From Roseburia sp. CAG:303 (lineage in GTDB: Bacteria > Bacillota > Clostridia > Lachnospirales > Lachnospiraceae): a stretch of 26,085 nt of DNA. The DNA lies in NCBI GenBank assembly GCA_000437755.1, contig FR900177.1, positions 37,617 through 63,701 of the forward strand, given 5' to 3'. The first letter of the stretch is position 1. Every line of letters begins with the position of its first letter. Positions 7,068-15,272 of the stretch are shown piece after piece. The notes under the pieces were generated by a model. The model did not search any database, was not told where the DNA came from, and saw only the letters and a list, made by a program, of their open reading frames with translations. The position numbers and the translations under genes were made by a program.

Positions 7068-8486
7068 CTACTTTCTTCTGCGATAAACAACCATTCCGCC
7101 AAAGATTAAGAGTGCTGCCGGTATTACTCCCATCAGAATGATTTCCCAGTTTAATGCTGTCTGTTCACTGATGCTTAACTTCTCTGCATCCAGTGATTTT
7201 GCACGGATGGATATGATTTCTTCCCTGTCACACAGCCATTCCAGTGAATTCATAAAGAAATCATGGTTTGCTCCGGAAACCAGTGTATTAATCTGGTCTG
7301 CCAGAAAAGCAGTGGACGGAATATAAACCATCTGGGAAGTGGTTTCATCCCCGGTCAGCACCGCTGCCGCCGCCAGATAGAATGGACCATCGATATCTCC
7401 AGACTCTTTTTCATAGGTAGTAATATTTACTCCATCCAGTTTGGAATATGCCTGATCCGAAGTTTCCAGCAGGGCAGTTACCGTCACATTATCCGGCTTA
7501 TCCTCTGTTTCTTTGACCGCCTGTGCATTTCCAAGCAGTATCTGATAATTACCGAGCAGCGGTTTGGTAATTTCATGGGAAGAAAATACCGGAAGCAGAT
7601 AGGTCTGGTACTGGTAATAATATCCCTTATTTGCTTCAAGCACAATGCCCTCTACCGGTTCCATGCCGTAATCCGCCAGCAATTCTTTCAGATTTACCTG
7701 TTCTGCTGTAATAAAGTCCGTCAGGACAAATAATTTACCGCCGCTTTCCCCGTAATCCCGCAGCATTTGCAGTTCATCCTCCGAAATATCTTTCTGCGGT
7801 GCAAAAATAAGTACGGCAGCTGCATCCTCTGGAACTTTTCCCTCTTTTACAAGGCTCAAATCCGTAAGGGATATATTTTCATTGGAAATTGTTTTTTCAA
7901 TCTGGGAAGAATAATCGGAAATGGACTCTTCCCCATGTCCCGTCAGCCTATATACTACCGGTAATTCCTCTGAAGTCACATAATCAAGTGCCGATGTGAT
8001 ACAGTTCTCCCCATCAAAAGAACTCGTTGATTCATACTGATAGGTGCTGTAATTCATGGAATAATCCGTTACATAAATATCCGTATATGCAATATATTTT
8101 CCACGTTTTTCCCCAGATACAATTACACTGTTGGAAGACACATCTTCATCCGTGTAATCCTTTGCGAAATTCGGGTATAAAACCGGATCTTTCAATGCCA
8201 CTTTAATATGTTCATTCTGTGCTGCATACCTCTCTAAAAATTCATACAATGAGGTATCCTTTTCCGTCTCGGACGCAAGCAGATAGATGGTAACATCTTC
8301 TTTTATACTTTCTGCTATCTGTGTACTCTGTTCCGAAAGCGAATAAATTTCTTCCGGTGTGGTATCAAATTTTGTTTTATCCGTTGGCAGACTGTTGACA
8401 AATAAATTAATTCCTATCACAACCGCCACTGCGATAATTGACATTACAATGCTGTAAAGTCCTATCTTTAATGTCTTTTTCTTCAT
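7068..8486 (-). CDS. GldG-like ABC transporter auxiliary protein
   Basis: A 472-residue membrane protein with one N-terminal membrane segment (about 10-30) and one at the C-terminus (about 448-467, ending in YRRRK), enclosing a large extracytoplasmic domain. This is the layout of the GldG/ABC-type auxiliary family, named after a Bacteroidetes gliding protein but widespread in Firmicutes where gliding is not the role. The N-terminal half has the family's redox-like fold region (DTTPEEIYSLSEQS, then EDVTIYLLAS), the middle has the YRLTGHGEES segment, and the C-terminal part has the SGANHDFFMNSLEWL segment. The start ATG directly abuts the permease stop (TAAATG), with GGAGG inside the permease gene, so translation is coupled. 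It probably works with the permease and ATPase at the membrane; substrate unknown. Confidence 0.87.
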   Translation of the reverse strand: MKKKTLKIGLYSIVMSIIAVAVVIGINLFVNSLPTDKTKFDTTPEEIYSLSEQSTQIAESIKEDVTIYLLASETEKDTSLYEFLERYAAQNEHIKVALKDPVLYPNFAKDYTDEDVSSNSVIVSGEKRGKYIAYTDIYVTDYSMNYSTYQYESTSSFDGENCITSALDYVTSEELPVVYRLTGHGEESISDYSSQIEKTISNENISLTDLSLVKEGKVPEDAAAVLIFAPQKDISEDELQMLRDYGESGGKLFVLTDFITAEQVNLKELLADYGMEPVEGIVLEANKGYYYQYQTYLLPVFSSHEITKPLLGNYQILLGNAQAVKETEDKPDNVTVTALLETSDQAYSKLDGVNITTYEKESGDIDGPFYLAAAAVLTGDETTSQMVYIPSTAFLADQINTLVSGANHDFFMNSLEWLCDREEIISIRAKSLDAEKLSISEQTALNWEIILMGVIPAALLIFGGMVVYRRRK

Positions 8487-9350
8487 TTAATTCCACCTCC
8501 GTTTTTCCATTACCTGTACCGTGAAAAACAGGAATAAGAAGATAATGCTGAGATAATATACGATGGTTGTCAAATCAAACATACCATTGATAAAATTCAT
8601 CAGCCGCTGAAACAAGGAGCATTGCAGCAATACTTTCTGAAATGCACTTTCAAACACACTCTTTTTTACAAAAAAGAGAATCGTAATTGCCACTTCCCCG
8701 ATAATTCCCACGGAAAATGCCGTAATTTTACTCTTTGTAATAAAATAAACCAGTACGGCAAAGAGCAGCATAACTGCCAGAAATGCCACAAAAGAGCTTG
8801 CCGCATCCGTCGGTACATAGTTGGACAGTCCGACACTTAAATAGCAGATTAAGACTGCAAAAAAACACATGACAGCCGCCACAATCTGATTTTCCGTCAG
8901 GGATGACAAAAACAGTCCGACCGCAATCAGTGCACAGCCAAGCAGATAAAATGCAAACAGGCTGCCATAACCGGTTGCAAAATTAACCGTTCCATACTGC
9001 TTCAATATTATTGGTATCACTGCCATAACGCCAACCGGCAGAAGAAGCATTACTGCCATCGCCAGAAATTTTCCCATTACGATCTGTGCCATGGAAAGTG
9101 GCAGAGAATACAGCAGCTGGTCTGTTTTCTGTTTTTTATCTTCCGCAATAGACTTCATGGTCAGAATCGGAATGGCAATCAGATAAAAGAAACATAATTC
9201 ATATATCACGTATTCATAATATGGATATAAATTTTTAAAACAATAAATCATGGTGTACATTCCGGCAAGGAAAATGAGAAATGCTGCAAAAAAATAGCCG
9301 GTCATGCCATCAAAATAGGATTTTAATTCCCTCTTAAATACTGCAGTCAC
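8487..9350 (-). CDS. ABC transporter permease (ABC-2 / GldF-like)
   Basis: A 287-residue hydrophobic protein with about six membrane segments and the ABC-2 permease pattern: an N-terminal cytoplasmic stretch (FKRELKSYFDGMTGYFFA), then the ILTMKSIAEDKKQKTDQLLYSLP segment after the second membrane helix, which contacts the ATPase. It resembles the GldF-type permeases paired with GldA-like ATPases. The start is a GTG (9348-9350) with a GGAGG site 9 bases upstream. It lies 22 bases downstream of the ATPase gene and abuts the GldG-like gene. Direction and substrate of transport are not deducible from sequence. Confidence 0.88.
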   Translation of the reverse strand: MTAVFKRELKSYFDGMTGYFFAAFLIFLAGMYTMIYCFKNLYPYYEYVIYELCFFYLIAIPILTMKSIAEDKKQKTDQLLYSLPLSMAQIVMGKFLAMAVMLLLPVGVMAVIPIILKQYGTVNFATGYGSLFAFYLLGCALIAVGLFLSSLTENQIVAAVMCFFAVLICYLSVGLSNYVPTDAASSFVAFLAVMLLFAVLVYFITKSKITAFSVGIIGEVAITILFFVKKSVFESAFQKVLLQCSLFQRLMNFINGMFDLTTIVYYLSIIFLFLFFTVQVMEKRRWN

Positions 9351-9372
9351 AATCGTAAACCTCCATCTTATT

Positions 9373-10317
9373 CTATGATTCTTCCTGTGTAAGTTCCATA
9401 AATACCTGCTCTAAGGTCGGCTTCTTAAAATACAGCTCCACGAGCGGAATATTCTGCTCACACATTATTTTGAAAATCCGGTCTCTCACATCTGTTCCAT
9501 CCTCATATACAACCTCTTCATGAAACTGGATTTCTGCCTGCGTCAGACCGTCTTCCCTGGAAAATACCTTTTCCCCTTCGATTCCTTCCAGAACACCATT
9601 TAAACGTTCCGGAGATATCCTTGCCCGGACATACAGCAGCCTGTTTCCGCAATATGTATGATAAAGTTCTTCCGGTGTGGCACACACCTTCAGTTTTCCA
9701 TGTGCAATAATCATGATTTTATCGCACACAGAATTTACTTCCTGCAAAATATGGCTGCTCAGAATCACCGTATGTTCTTTTCCGAGATTCCGGATCAAAT
9801 CCCGGATTTCGAGAATCTGTCTCGGATCAAGTCCCACCGTAGGCTCATCCAGAATAATGACCTTCGGATTTCCAATCAGTGCCTGTGCAATACCGACTCT
9901 CTGCTTATATCCTTTGGATAATGTTTTAATCAGCCGGTTATGTACATCCAGAATACTGGTTTTCTTCATGACACGCTCCACTTCTTCGGACCGCTTATCT
10001 TTCTTTACTTTTTTTGCCTCCGCCACAAACCGGAGATACTCTTCCACAGTCATGTCCATATACAATGGCGGCTGCTCCGGTAGATAACCGACATTCTTCT
10101 TTGCTTTATAAGCCTCTTCAAAGATGTCATTTCCATCAATCACTACCGTCCCTTCCGTTGCGGAAAGACATCCGGTAATGATATTCATGGTTGTAGATTT
10201 TCCCGCACCATTCGGACCGAGAAAACCAAATATTTCACCGTCTTCAATCGTGAAACTTAAATCATCCACTGCTTTTTTTCTGCCATACACTTTTGTAAGA
10301 TTTCTGACTTCAATCAT
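9373..10317 (-). CDS. ABC transporter ATP-binding protein (GldA-like)
   Basis: A 314-residue ABC ATPase of the type that energises ABC-2 permeases. Motifs, numbered from the chosen start: Walker A GPNGAGKS (34-41), signature LSKGYKQR (133-140), Walker B VIILDEP (153-159), D-loop GLD, H-loop SSH (187-189). A C-terminal accessory domain (about 215-314) ends in the common LEQVFMELT motif. The open frame reaches 10368, but the start is placed at ATG 10315-10317, because a GGAGG site lies 5 bases upstream and the protein then begins MIEVRNLTKVYG as usual for the family. It is the first gene of the four-gene cassette with permease, GldG-like and DUF4340 proteins. No convincing promoter was found between it and the divergent tRNA gene. 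Confidence 0.93.
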   Translation of the reverse strand: MIEVRNLTKVYGRKKAVDDLSFTIEDGEIFGFLGPNGAGKSTTMNIITGCLSATEGTVVIDGNDIFEEAYKAKKNVGYLPEQPPLYMDMTVEEYLRFVAEAKKVKKDKRSEEVERVMKKTSILDVHNRLIKTLSKGYKQRVGIAQALIGNPKVIILDEPTVGLDPRQILEIRDLIRNLGKEHTVILSSHILQEVNSVCDKIMIIAHGKLKVCATPEELYHTYCGNRLLYVRARISPERLNGVLEGIEGEKVFSREDGLTQAEIQFHEEVVYEDGTDVRDRIFKIMCEQNIPLVELYFKKPTLEQVFMELTQEES

Positions 10318-10425
10318 GATTACCTCCATATATCTCATATCTGTCTGTTTATCATATGCATGAAACACGTTTGTTTTGTGTTGAAAGTATGGAATTTTTG
10401 TGAAAATGTTTTTTTATTTTTTTGC

Positions 10426-10454
10426 TTGACAAATCTCTCCATATAGTGTATTAT
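10426..10454 (+). promoter_or_regulatory. Promoter of the tRNA-Thr gene
   Basis: A perfect TTGACA (10426-10431), 17-base spacer and TATTAT (10449-10454). Transcription should start near 10461, giving a 24-base 5' leader before the mature tRNA. The leader contains TTTGCA (10463-10468) and TGCAAA (10478-10483), a small inverted repeat next to the 5' processing point. Confidence 0.88.
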
Positions 10455-10484
10455 ATTTCTTGTTTGCAAGACATATATGCAAAG

Positions 10485-10557
10485 GCTGGCATGGCACAGT
10501 TGGTAGCGCGTCACATTGGTAATGTGGAGGTCACGGGTTCGATTCCCGTTGCTAGCT
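10485..10557 (+). tRNA. tRNA-Thr, anticodon GGT
   Basis: A 73-base cloverleaf. The acceptor arm GCTGGCA (10485-10491) pairs with TGCTAGC (10550-10556) including one G-T, with T as discriminator. The anticodon stem TCACA/TGTGG encloses the loop TTGGTAA, so the anticodon is GGT, reading ACC/ACT threonine codons. The T-arm carries GGTTCGATT. CCA is not encoded. It is a single tRNA flanked by its own promoter and a terminator that starts 4 bases after the mature end. Confidence 0.96.
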
Positions 10558-10561
10558 TATT

Positions 10562-10597
10562 AAAAAGAGAAGCAGTTTTATCTGCTTCTCTTTTTTT
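10562..10597. terminator. Bidirectional terminator shared by tRNA-Thr and the convergent VanZ gene
   Basis: A perfect 14-base stem: AAAAAGAGAAGCAG (10562-10575) and CTGCTTCTCTTTTT (10582-10595) around the loop TTTTAT, then further T. It ends the tRNA transcript. For the minus strand the A-run becomes a U-run. The right arm and loop lie inside the 3' end of the VanZ reading frame (stop 10578-10580). Confidence 0.9.
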
Positions 10598-11150
10598 GCT
10601 TTTTATTTAATCGAATAATTCCATAACTTATTTCAAAAATCAGATACCCGATGCATCCTCCCAGTGTATTATTTATCAAATCAACCAGTTCGAACAATCC
10701 GGTATGTGTAAATAACTGTGTTGTTTCAATAAATAAGGAACAGAAAAAGGACAATATAAGTATCCTGATAAATCCCCTTACTTTTTCAAAACATACCGGC
10801 ATCAGAATTCCAAGAGGAATAAACATCAGTACATTTCCAAGCAGCTGGGTAAAAAACACTTCATTTCCATTCAGTGCAATCCGGTATACATCAATCAGGT
10901 TCAGATCATATCGGGCTTCTTCTGTCATATTCCTGTTTAAAATCGTAATCCCGATTACCTGTGAGATATAAAAGGACAGAAGCAGTCCTGATACTGCTCC
11001 TGCCTTTGTCATCTTCTTTTTCAGACCTGGTACAGCTGCACAGCCCAGAAAATAAAGAAATGCTGTTACAGCCATAATAACTGCTGCCTGAGAAGCCGGA
11101 AAATCATATAAAATTTGCAAATATTCGATAACATTTCTGACAATCGTCAT
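10578..11150 (-). CDS. VanZ family membrane protein
   Basis: A 190-residue protein with four to five hydrophobic segments. VanZ-like features are the segment VLMFIPLGILMPV, the acidic membrane motif FIETTQLF, and FELVDLINNTLGGCIGYLI. The founding member gives low-level teicoplanin resistance by an unclear route; most members are uncharacterised. A basic C-terminal tail (NKKQKKRSR) is encoded by the arm of the shared terminator. ATG start with an AGAAAGGA site. It follows the second ABC exporter gene after 23 bases, so it is probably the last gene of that operon and may have a related cell-envelope or drug-tolerance role; that link is inferred. Confidence 0.87.
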   Translation of the reverse strand: MTIVRNVIEYLQILYDFPASQAAVIMAVTAFLYFLGCAAVPGLKKKMTKAGAVSGLLLSFYISQVIGITILNRNMTEEARYDLNLIDVYRIALNGNEVFFTQLLGNVLMFIPLGILMPVCFEKVRGFIRILILSFFCSLFIETTQLFTHTGLFELVDLINNTLGGCIGYLIFEISYGIIRLNKKQKKRSR

Positions 11151-11173
11151 AACTGTTTTCCTTTCTGCTATTT

Positions 11174-12907
11174 CTATTTTGCAAACTGACTGTTATATAA
11201 TGTTGCATAGAAGCCACCTGCTGCAAGCAGTTTTTCATGATCTCCCTGTTCAATAATCTTTCCATCTTTCATAACCAGAATAATATCTGCTTCTTTTATT
11301 GTGGACAAACGATGTGCAACGATAAAACTGGTTCTTCCCTCCATCAGCTTTGCGAATGCTTCCTGAATCTTTATTTCGGTACGGGTATCTATCGATGATG
11401 TTGCTTCATCCAGAATCAGCATAGGCGGCAGGCATAACATAATTCTGGCAATACATAACAGCTGTTTCTGTCCCTGTGAAAGACTTCCTCCGTCTTCCGC
11501 AATCACCGTATCATAACCCTGCGGCAGACGCTTGATAAATCCATGTGCATGCGCTGCTTTTGCGGCAGTAATAATTTCATCCAGTGTTGCATCCTGTTTT
11601 CCAAATGCAATATTTTCACGGATTGTTCCTGCCTTTAACCAGGTTTCCTGAAGTACCATTCCATAATTCTTTCTCAGGGAATGCCTGGTCAAATCACGGA
11701 TATCATTTCCGTCCACGCAGATTGCACCCTCATCTACGTCGTAGAACCTCATAAGCAGATTAATCAGGGTTGTCTTTCCACATCCGGTAGGACCTACAAT
11801 TGCAACTCTCTGACCCGGTTTTACGGAAAGATTCAGATCTTCAATTAAATCCTTGTCCGGAACATAAGAAAAATCTACATTTTTTAATTCAATTTTTCCT
11901 TTTGCATCTTTCAGGACAACTGCATCTTCTAATTCCGGTATCTGCGGTTCTTCATCGATTAACTTAAATATTCTGGCAGCACAGGCAAGTGCATTCTGCA
12001 GCTCCGTTAACACACCGGATATTTCATTAAACGGCTTTGTATACTGATTTGCATAATTTAAGAAACTGGACAGACCTCCGACCGTCATACTCCCGGATAC
12101 AACAGCCATTGCACCGGTAAATCCGACTCCGGCATAAACCACATTATTTACAAAACGTGTGGAAGGATTTGTAATGGAGGAAAAAAAAGTTGCTTTTAAA
12201 GATGCCTTACGCAGTCTTTCATTAATTTCCTCAAACTTTTCCATGTTTTCTTCTTCATGTCCGTATGCCTTTACTACTTTCAGATTTCCAAGCATTTCAT
12301 CAATAAATCCAGTCTGTTCTGCCCTGGTTTCTGATTGCACCCGGAACATCTGGTAAGTATTTTTTGCAATATATTTTGCTACAAACAAAGATAATGGTGT
12401 AATCAGTACAACTACAAGTGTGATTTTAAAATTAATGGAAATCATAAAAATCAGTGTTCCAAGAATTGTAATGACTCCGGTAAATAACTGTGTAAATCCC
12501 ATTAACAAACCATCTGCAAACTGGTCAACATCAGAAATAACCTGGCTGACAATTTCACCCTGCGGATGTGCATCCACATATTTTAAAGGCAGTATTTCTA
12601 TTTTTCGGAAGGCTTCCTTACGAATATCATTTACTACCTGATAAGTAATTTTATTATTACAGATATTCATAAGCCACTGGCAAAGACTTGTCACCAGCAC
12701 GGCTGCAAGAATTTTTATAATCAGCTTTGCAATCGCATCAAAATCGACATCTCCCGGGCCAACGATGCAATCAATCGCATGTCCGACAAGAATTGGCACA
12801 TATAAGGTCAATGCTACGGATATCGCTGCAAACACTAATGATAACATTAAATAAATATGATATTTCCGGATATACCGCAACACTTTATTTAAGGTCTTAT
12901 TTTTCAT
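11174..12907 (-). CDS. ABC exporter half-transporter with canonical Walker B/H-loop (heterodimer subunit 2)
   Basis: A 577-residue fusion of a six-helix exporter membrane domain (about 1-320) and a nucleotide-binding domain (about 338-577). Walker A is GPTGCGKT (372-379), Walker B MLILDE with E501 intact, and H-loop H532 in VAHRLST. The signature is LSQGQ (476-480), not LSGGQ. The upstream gene shows the complementary pattern, so together they should form one hydrolysing site and one degenerate site, as in BmrCD, LmrCD and TM287/288. Such pairs usually export drugs, lipids or peptides; the substrate here is not known. The start overlaps the upstream gene by four bases (ATGA), so the subunits are coupled in translation. 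Confidence 0.94.
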   Translation of the reverse strand: MKNKTLNKVLRYIRKYHIYLMLSLVFAAISVALTLYVPILVGHAIDCIVGPGDVDFDAIAKLIIKILAAVLVTSLCQWLMNICNNKITYQVVNDIRKEAFRKIEILPLKYVDAHPQGEIVSQVISDVDQFADGLLMGFTQLFTGVITILGTLIFMISINFKITLVVVLITPLSLFVAKYIAKNTYQMFRVQSETRAEQTGFIDEMLGNLKVVKAYGHEEENMEKFEEINERLRKASLKATFFSSITNPSTRFVNNVVYAGVGFTGAMAVVSGSMTVGGLSSFLNYANQYTKPFNEISGVLTELQNALACAARIFKLIDEEPQIPELEDAVVLKDAKGKIELKNVDFSYVPDKDLIEDLNLSVKPGQRVAIVGPTGCGKTTLINLLMRFYDVDEGAICVDGNDIRDLTRHSLRKNYGMVLQETWLKAGTIRENIAFGKQDATLDEIITAAKAAHAHGFIKRLPQGYDTVIAEDGGSLSQGQKQLLCIARIMLCLPPMLILDEATSSIDTRTEIKIQEAFAKLMEGRTSFIVAHRLSTIKEADIILVMKDGKIIEQGDHEKLLAAGGFYATLYNSQFAK

Positions 12908-14640
12908 GATACAGCCTCCTTTCCGCTTTCCTTTTTAAACTGGGAATCATAAATTTCCTTATATACACTGCTCGTCTGCAGCAATTCTTCATGTGTTCCG
13001 ATTCCCACCATATGTCCGTCATCCAAAACAATAATTTTATCTGCATGCATAATAGATGAAGTTCTCTGCGACACAATAAATGTCGTAGGATGATAGGACA
13101 GGTTTTTCAGGGATTTTCTTAATGCTGCATCCGTCGCATAATCAAGTGCCGAAGCACTGTCATCCAGAATCAGTATCTCTGGTTTCCGAACCAAAGCCCT
13201 TGCGATACAGAGTCTCTGTTTCTGTCCTCCGGACAGATTTCTTCCACCCTGTTCAATCTCTTCGTCCAATCCGTTTTCTTTCTTCTCCAAAATATCTTTT
13301 CCCTGGGCCGTTTCAATCGCCTGGATGATTTCTTCATCCGTTGCATTTTCATTTCCCCAGAGCATATTCTCCCGTATGGTTCCTTTAAAAAGAACCGCTT
13401 TCTGCATAACAATACCGATTTTGTCCCGTAGTTCTCCCTCTTCGTAGGATTTTACATTTTTTCCATCGACATATACTGCTCCCTGTGTGACCGGATAAAA
13501 TCCCGGAATAAGATGTACCAGTGAAGTTTTTCCGGAACCTGTACCACCAATAATTCCTATGGTATCTCCCGAATTTACAATAAAATCAATATCCGTCAGT
13601 GTATTTTCCCCTGCATTTTCATAGGCAAGTGTTACATGATCAAATACAACTTTCGCTTCCGTATTTCCTTCCGGTAATATTTCTATTTCTTTCTTTCCTT
13701 TGGACACTTTAAAAATGGTTTCTATTCGCTGTGCACTTGCAGCTGATTTTGTCATGGTAATAATTAAATTTGCCAGTTTAATTAATTCCACAAGAATCTG
13801 TGACATATAATTATATAATGCCACAACCGCCCCCTGCGTCAGAATACCTACATTTACCTGTATCGCACCAACATAAATTAATACTGCGATTGCGATATTA
13901 ATTACTACATAAGTAACAGGATTCATTAATGCGGAAATTTTTCCGACATACTGCTGAAATCTGGTCAGTGCATTATTTCTCGCTTCAAATTCGCGGATTT
14001 CCTCTTCTTCCTTGCCAAATGCCCGGATCACCCTGATTCCTGCCAGATTTTCCCTTGTTTTTTCCAGTACATTATCAAGCTGTCCCTGTACATTTTTATA
14101 CAATGGAATCGTAACTAACATAATTCCAAATACAATGACGGATAACACTGGAATAACTACTACGAACACCAGTGCTGCTTTTGCATTTACCGTAAATGCC
14201 ATAATCATTGCACCGAATACGATAAACGGGGAACGTAAAAACAAACGCAGTACCATGTTAATACCCGTCTGTACCTGATTGACATCCGTCGTCATACGGT
14301 TAATCATTGTGGATGCACCTACATGATCCATCTCTGTAAATGTCATTGCCTGCATTTTTTCAAATAATGCATTTTTTAATTTTGCAGCACACCCGCAAGC
14401 TGCCTTTGCCGAAAAATACTGGGCGGTAATGGAACACACCAGTCCAATTAATCCAAGTGCAATTAATATTCCCGACATTTGGAAAATATACGGCTTGTCG
14501 TTTCCTGCAATACCAGTATCAATAATTGCTGCCATAACTAGCGGTACGAATAATTCAAACAATGCCTCCAGCATTTTAAAAAACGGGGCAAGAACTGTTT
14601 CTTTTTTATAATCTTTTAAATATTTCAACAGACTTTTCAC
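12904..14640 (-). CDS. ABC exporter half-transporter with degenerate catalytic residues (heterodimer subunit 1)
   Basis: A 578-residue membrane-plus-ATPase subunit. The membrane domain spans about 1-310 and the nucleotide-binding domain about 330-578. Walker A GGTGSGKT (365-372) and signature LSGGQ (469-473) are canonical. The catalytic Glu after Walker B is Asp (ILILDD, D494) and the H-loop His is Gln (VSQRTS, Q525). Both changes weaken hydrolysis in known heterodimeric exporters, where this subunit provides the non-hydrolysing site. It starts with GTG (14638-14640), with AGGAGG 9 bases upstream. The next gene overlaps by four bases. Only 28 bases separate the start from the terminator of the gene before it, so its own promoter is not obvious. 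Confidence 0.94.
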   Translation of the reverse strand: MKSLLKYLKDYKKETVLAPFFKMLEALFELFVPLVMAAIIDTGIAGNDKPYIFQMSGILIALGLIGLVCSITAQYFSAKAACGCAAKLKNALFEKMQAMTFTEMDHVGASTMINRMTTDVNQVQTGINMVLRLFLRSPFIVFGAMIMAFTVNAKAALVFVVVIPVLSVIVFGIMLVTIPLYKNVQGQLDNVLEKTRENLAGIRVIRAFGKEEEEIREFEARNNALTRFQQYVGKISALMNPVTYVVINIAIAVLIYVGAIQVNVGILTQGAVVALYNYMSQILVELIKLANLIITMTKSAASAQRIETIFKVSKGKKEIEILPEGNTEAKVVFDHVTLAYENAGENTLTDIDFIVNSGDTIGIIGGTGSGKTSLVHLIPGFYPVTQGAVYVDGKNVKSYEEGELRDKIGIVMQKAVLFKGTIRENMLWGNENATDEEIIQAIETAQGKDILEKKENGLDEEIEQGGRNLSGGQKQRLCIARALVRKPEILILDDSASALDYATDAALRKSLKNLSYHPTTFIVSQRTSSIMHADKIIVLDDGHMVGIGTHEELLQTSSVYKEIYDSQFKKESGKEAVS

Positions 14641-14668
14641 TCTGATTCTCCTCCTGTTTAAGGCAGAA

Positions 14669-14694
14669 AAAAGCCGGGCAACTACCCGGCTTTT
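14669..14694 (-). terminator. Intrinsic terminator of the DUF6465-type gene, just upstream of the ABC exporter
   Basis: Arms AAAAGCCGGG (14669-14678) and CCCGGCTTTT (14685-14694) with a six-base loop. On the minus strand the stem is followed by TTTTTT, a textbook rho-independent terminator. It begins 21 bases after the stop at 14716. Because it lies within the leader of the ABC exporter operon it could also act as an attenuator. Confidence 0.88.
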
Positions 14695-14715
14695 ACCGTT
14701 ATTTTTTATAATTTC

Positions 14716-15147
14716 TTATAAATCTACAGAACCAGCAGATTTTCCGTTTACTACATAATATGCTTTCATATCGGCAGGTTTTACATATACATCAATAGAT
14801 TTAACCTTTGCTCTGTTTTCTGCCTGATATGCTTTGATACAGTTTTCTACGATTTCTTCTGACACATATTCACCGAACTCAAACTGTAATACAACATTTT
14901 TCTTTACTGTTACGGATTCTACTTTTTCTGCAACTTTCTCTGCTGCAGGTTTTCTTCCTCTTCTTGCAGGTGTCTTTTTCACTTCTTCTTTTACCTCTGT
15001 TCTAATTTCTTCTTTTACCTCATCTACTGCTGTTTTTACTGCTTCAACAGCCTCTTTTACATCTTCTTTTACGTTTTCCTTTACTTCCTCAACTGCTTTA
15101 ACCGGAGTCTCCGCTGTTTTTCTTGGTCTTCCTGCTCTAGCTGACAT
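14716..15147 (-). CDS. DUF6465-type protein with AT-hook-like motifs and a charged repeat helix
   Basis: A 143-residue protein in three parts. The N-terminus (ARAGRPRK, 3-10) and residues 60-67 (PARRGRKP) carry AT-hook-like Gly-Arg-Pro/Lys motifs. Between them is a long amphipathic helix of repeating Val-Lys-Glu units (about 16-58). The C-terminal part (about 80-143) is a small alpha/beta domain (VVLQFEFGEYVSEEIVENC ... DVYVKPADMKAYYVVN) that fits the DUF6465 family, common in Lachnospiraceae and without known function. The basic motifs suggest binding to the minor groove of AT-rich DNA, so a nucleoid-associated role is possible but unproven. ATG start with AAGGAG 9 bases upstream, its own promoter (15215-15243) and its own terminator, so it is a single-gene unit. 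Confidence 0.8.
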   Translation of the reverse strand: MSARAGRPRKTAETPVKAVEEVKENVKEDVKEAVEAVKTAVDEVKEEIRTEVKEEVKKTPARRGRKPAAEKVAEKVESVTVKKNVVLQFEFGEYVSEEIVENCIKAYQAENRAKVKSIDVYVKPADMKAYYVVNGKSAGSVDL

Positions 15148-15214
15148 AAATCCAATCTCCTTTCGTTAATAAAATAAATTATTGAATCATTTAATTCATA
15201 ATTTTTATAAAGTA

Positions 15215-15243
15215 AACATATCATAACTGTATTTTATTTTCAA
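15215..15243 (-). promoter_or_regulatory. Promoter of the DUF6465-type gene
   Basis: On the minus strand TTGAAA (15238-15243), 17 bases, then TATGTT (15215-15220), in very AT-rich DNA. The start would be near 15208, giving a leader of about 60 bases. No terminator of the preceding nuclease-like gene is visible, so read-through from that operon is also possible. Confidence 0.6.
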
Positions 15244-15272
15244 GTATTTTATCCATTTTTTATAAAATATTT

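Noticed and set aside
10363..10385. AACAC...GTGTT inverted repeat upstream of the GldA-like gene
   Set aside because: Only 5-base arms with a wide loop, and no promoter could be tied to it.
15245..15269. Inverted repeat TATTTTAT/ATAAAATA after the Mrr-like gene
   Set aside because: All A/T with no GC stem and no T-run on the coding strand, so not a credible terminator.
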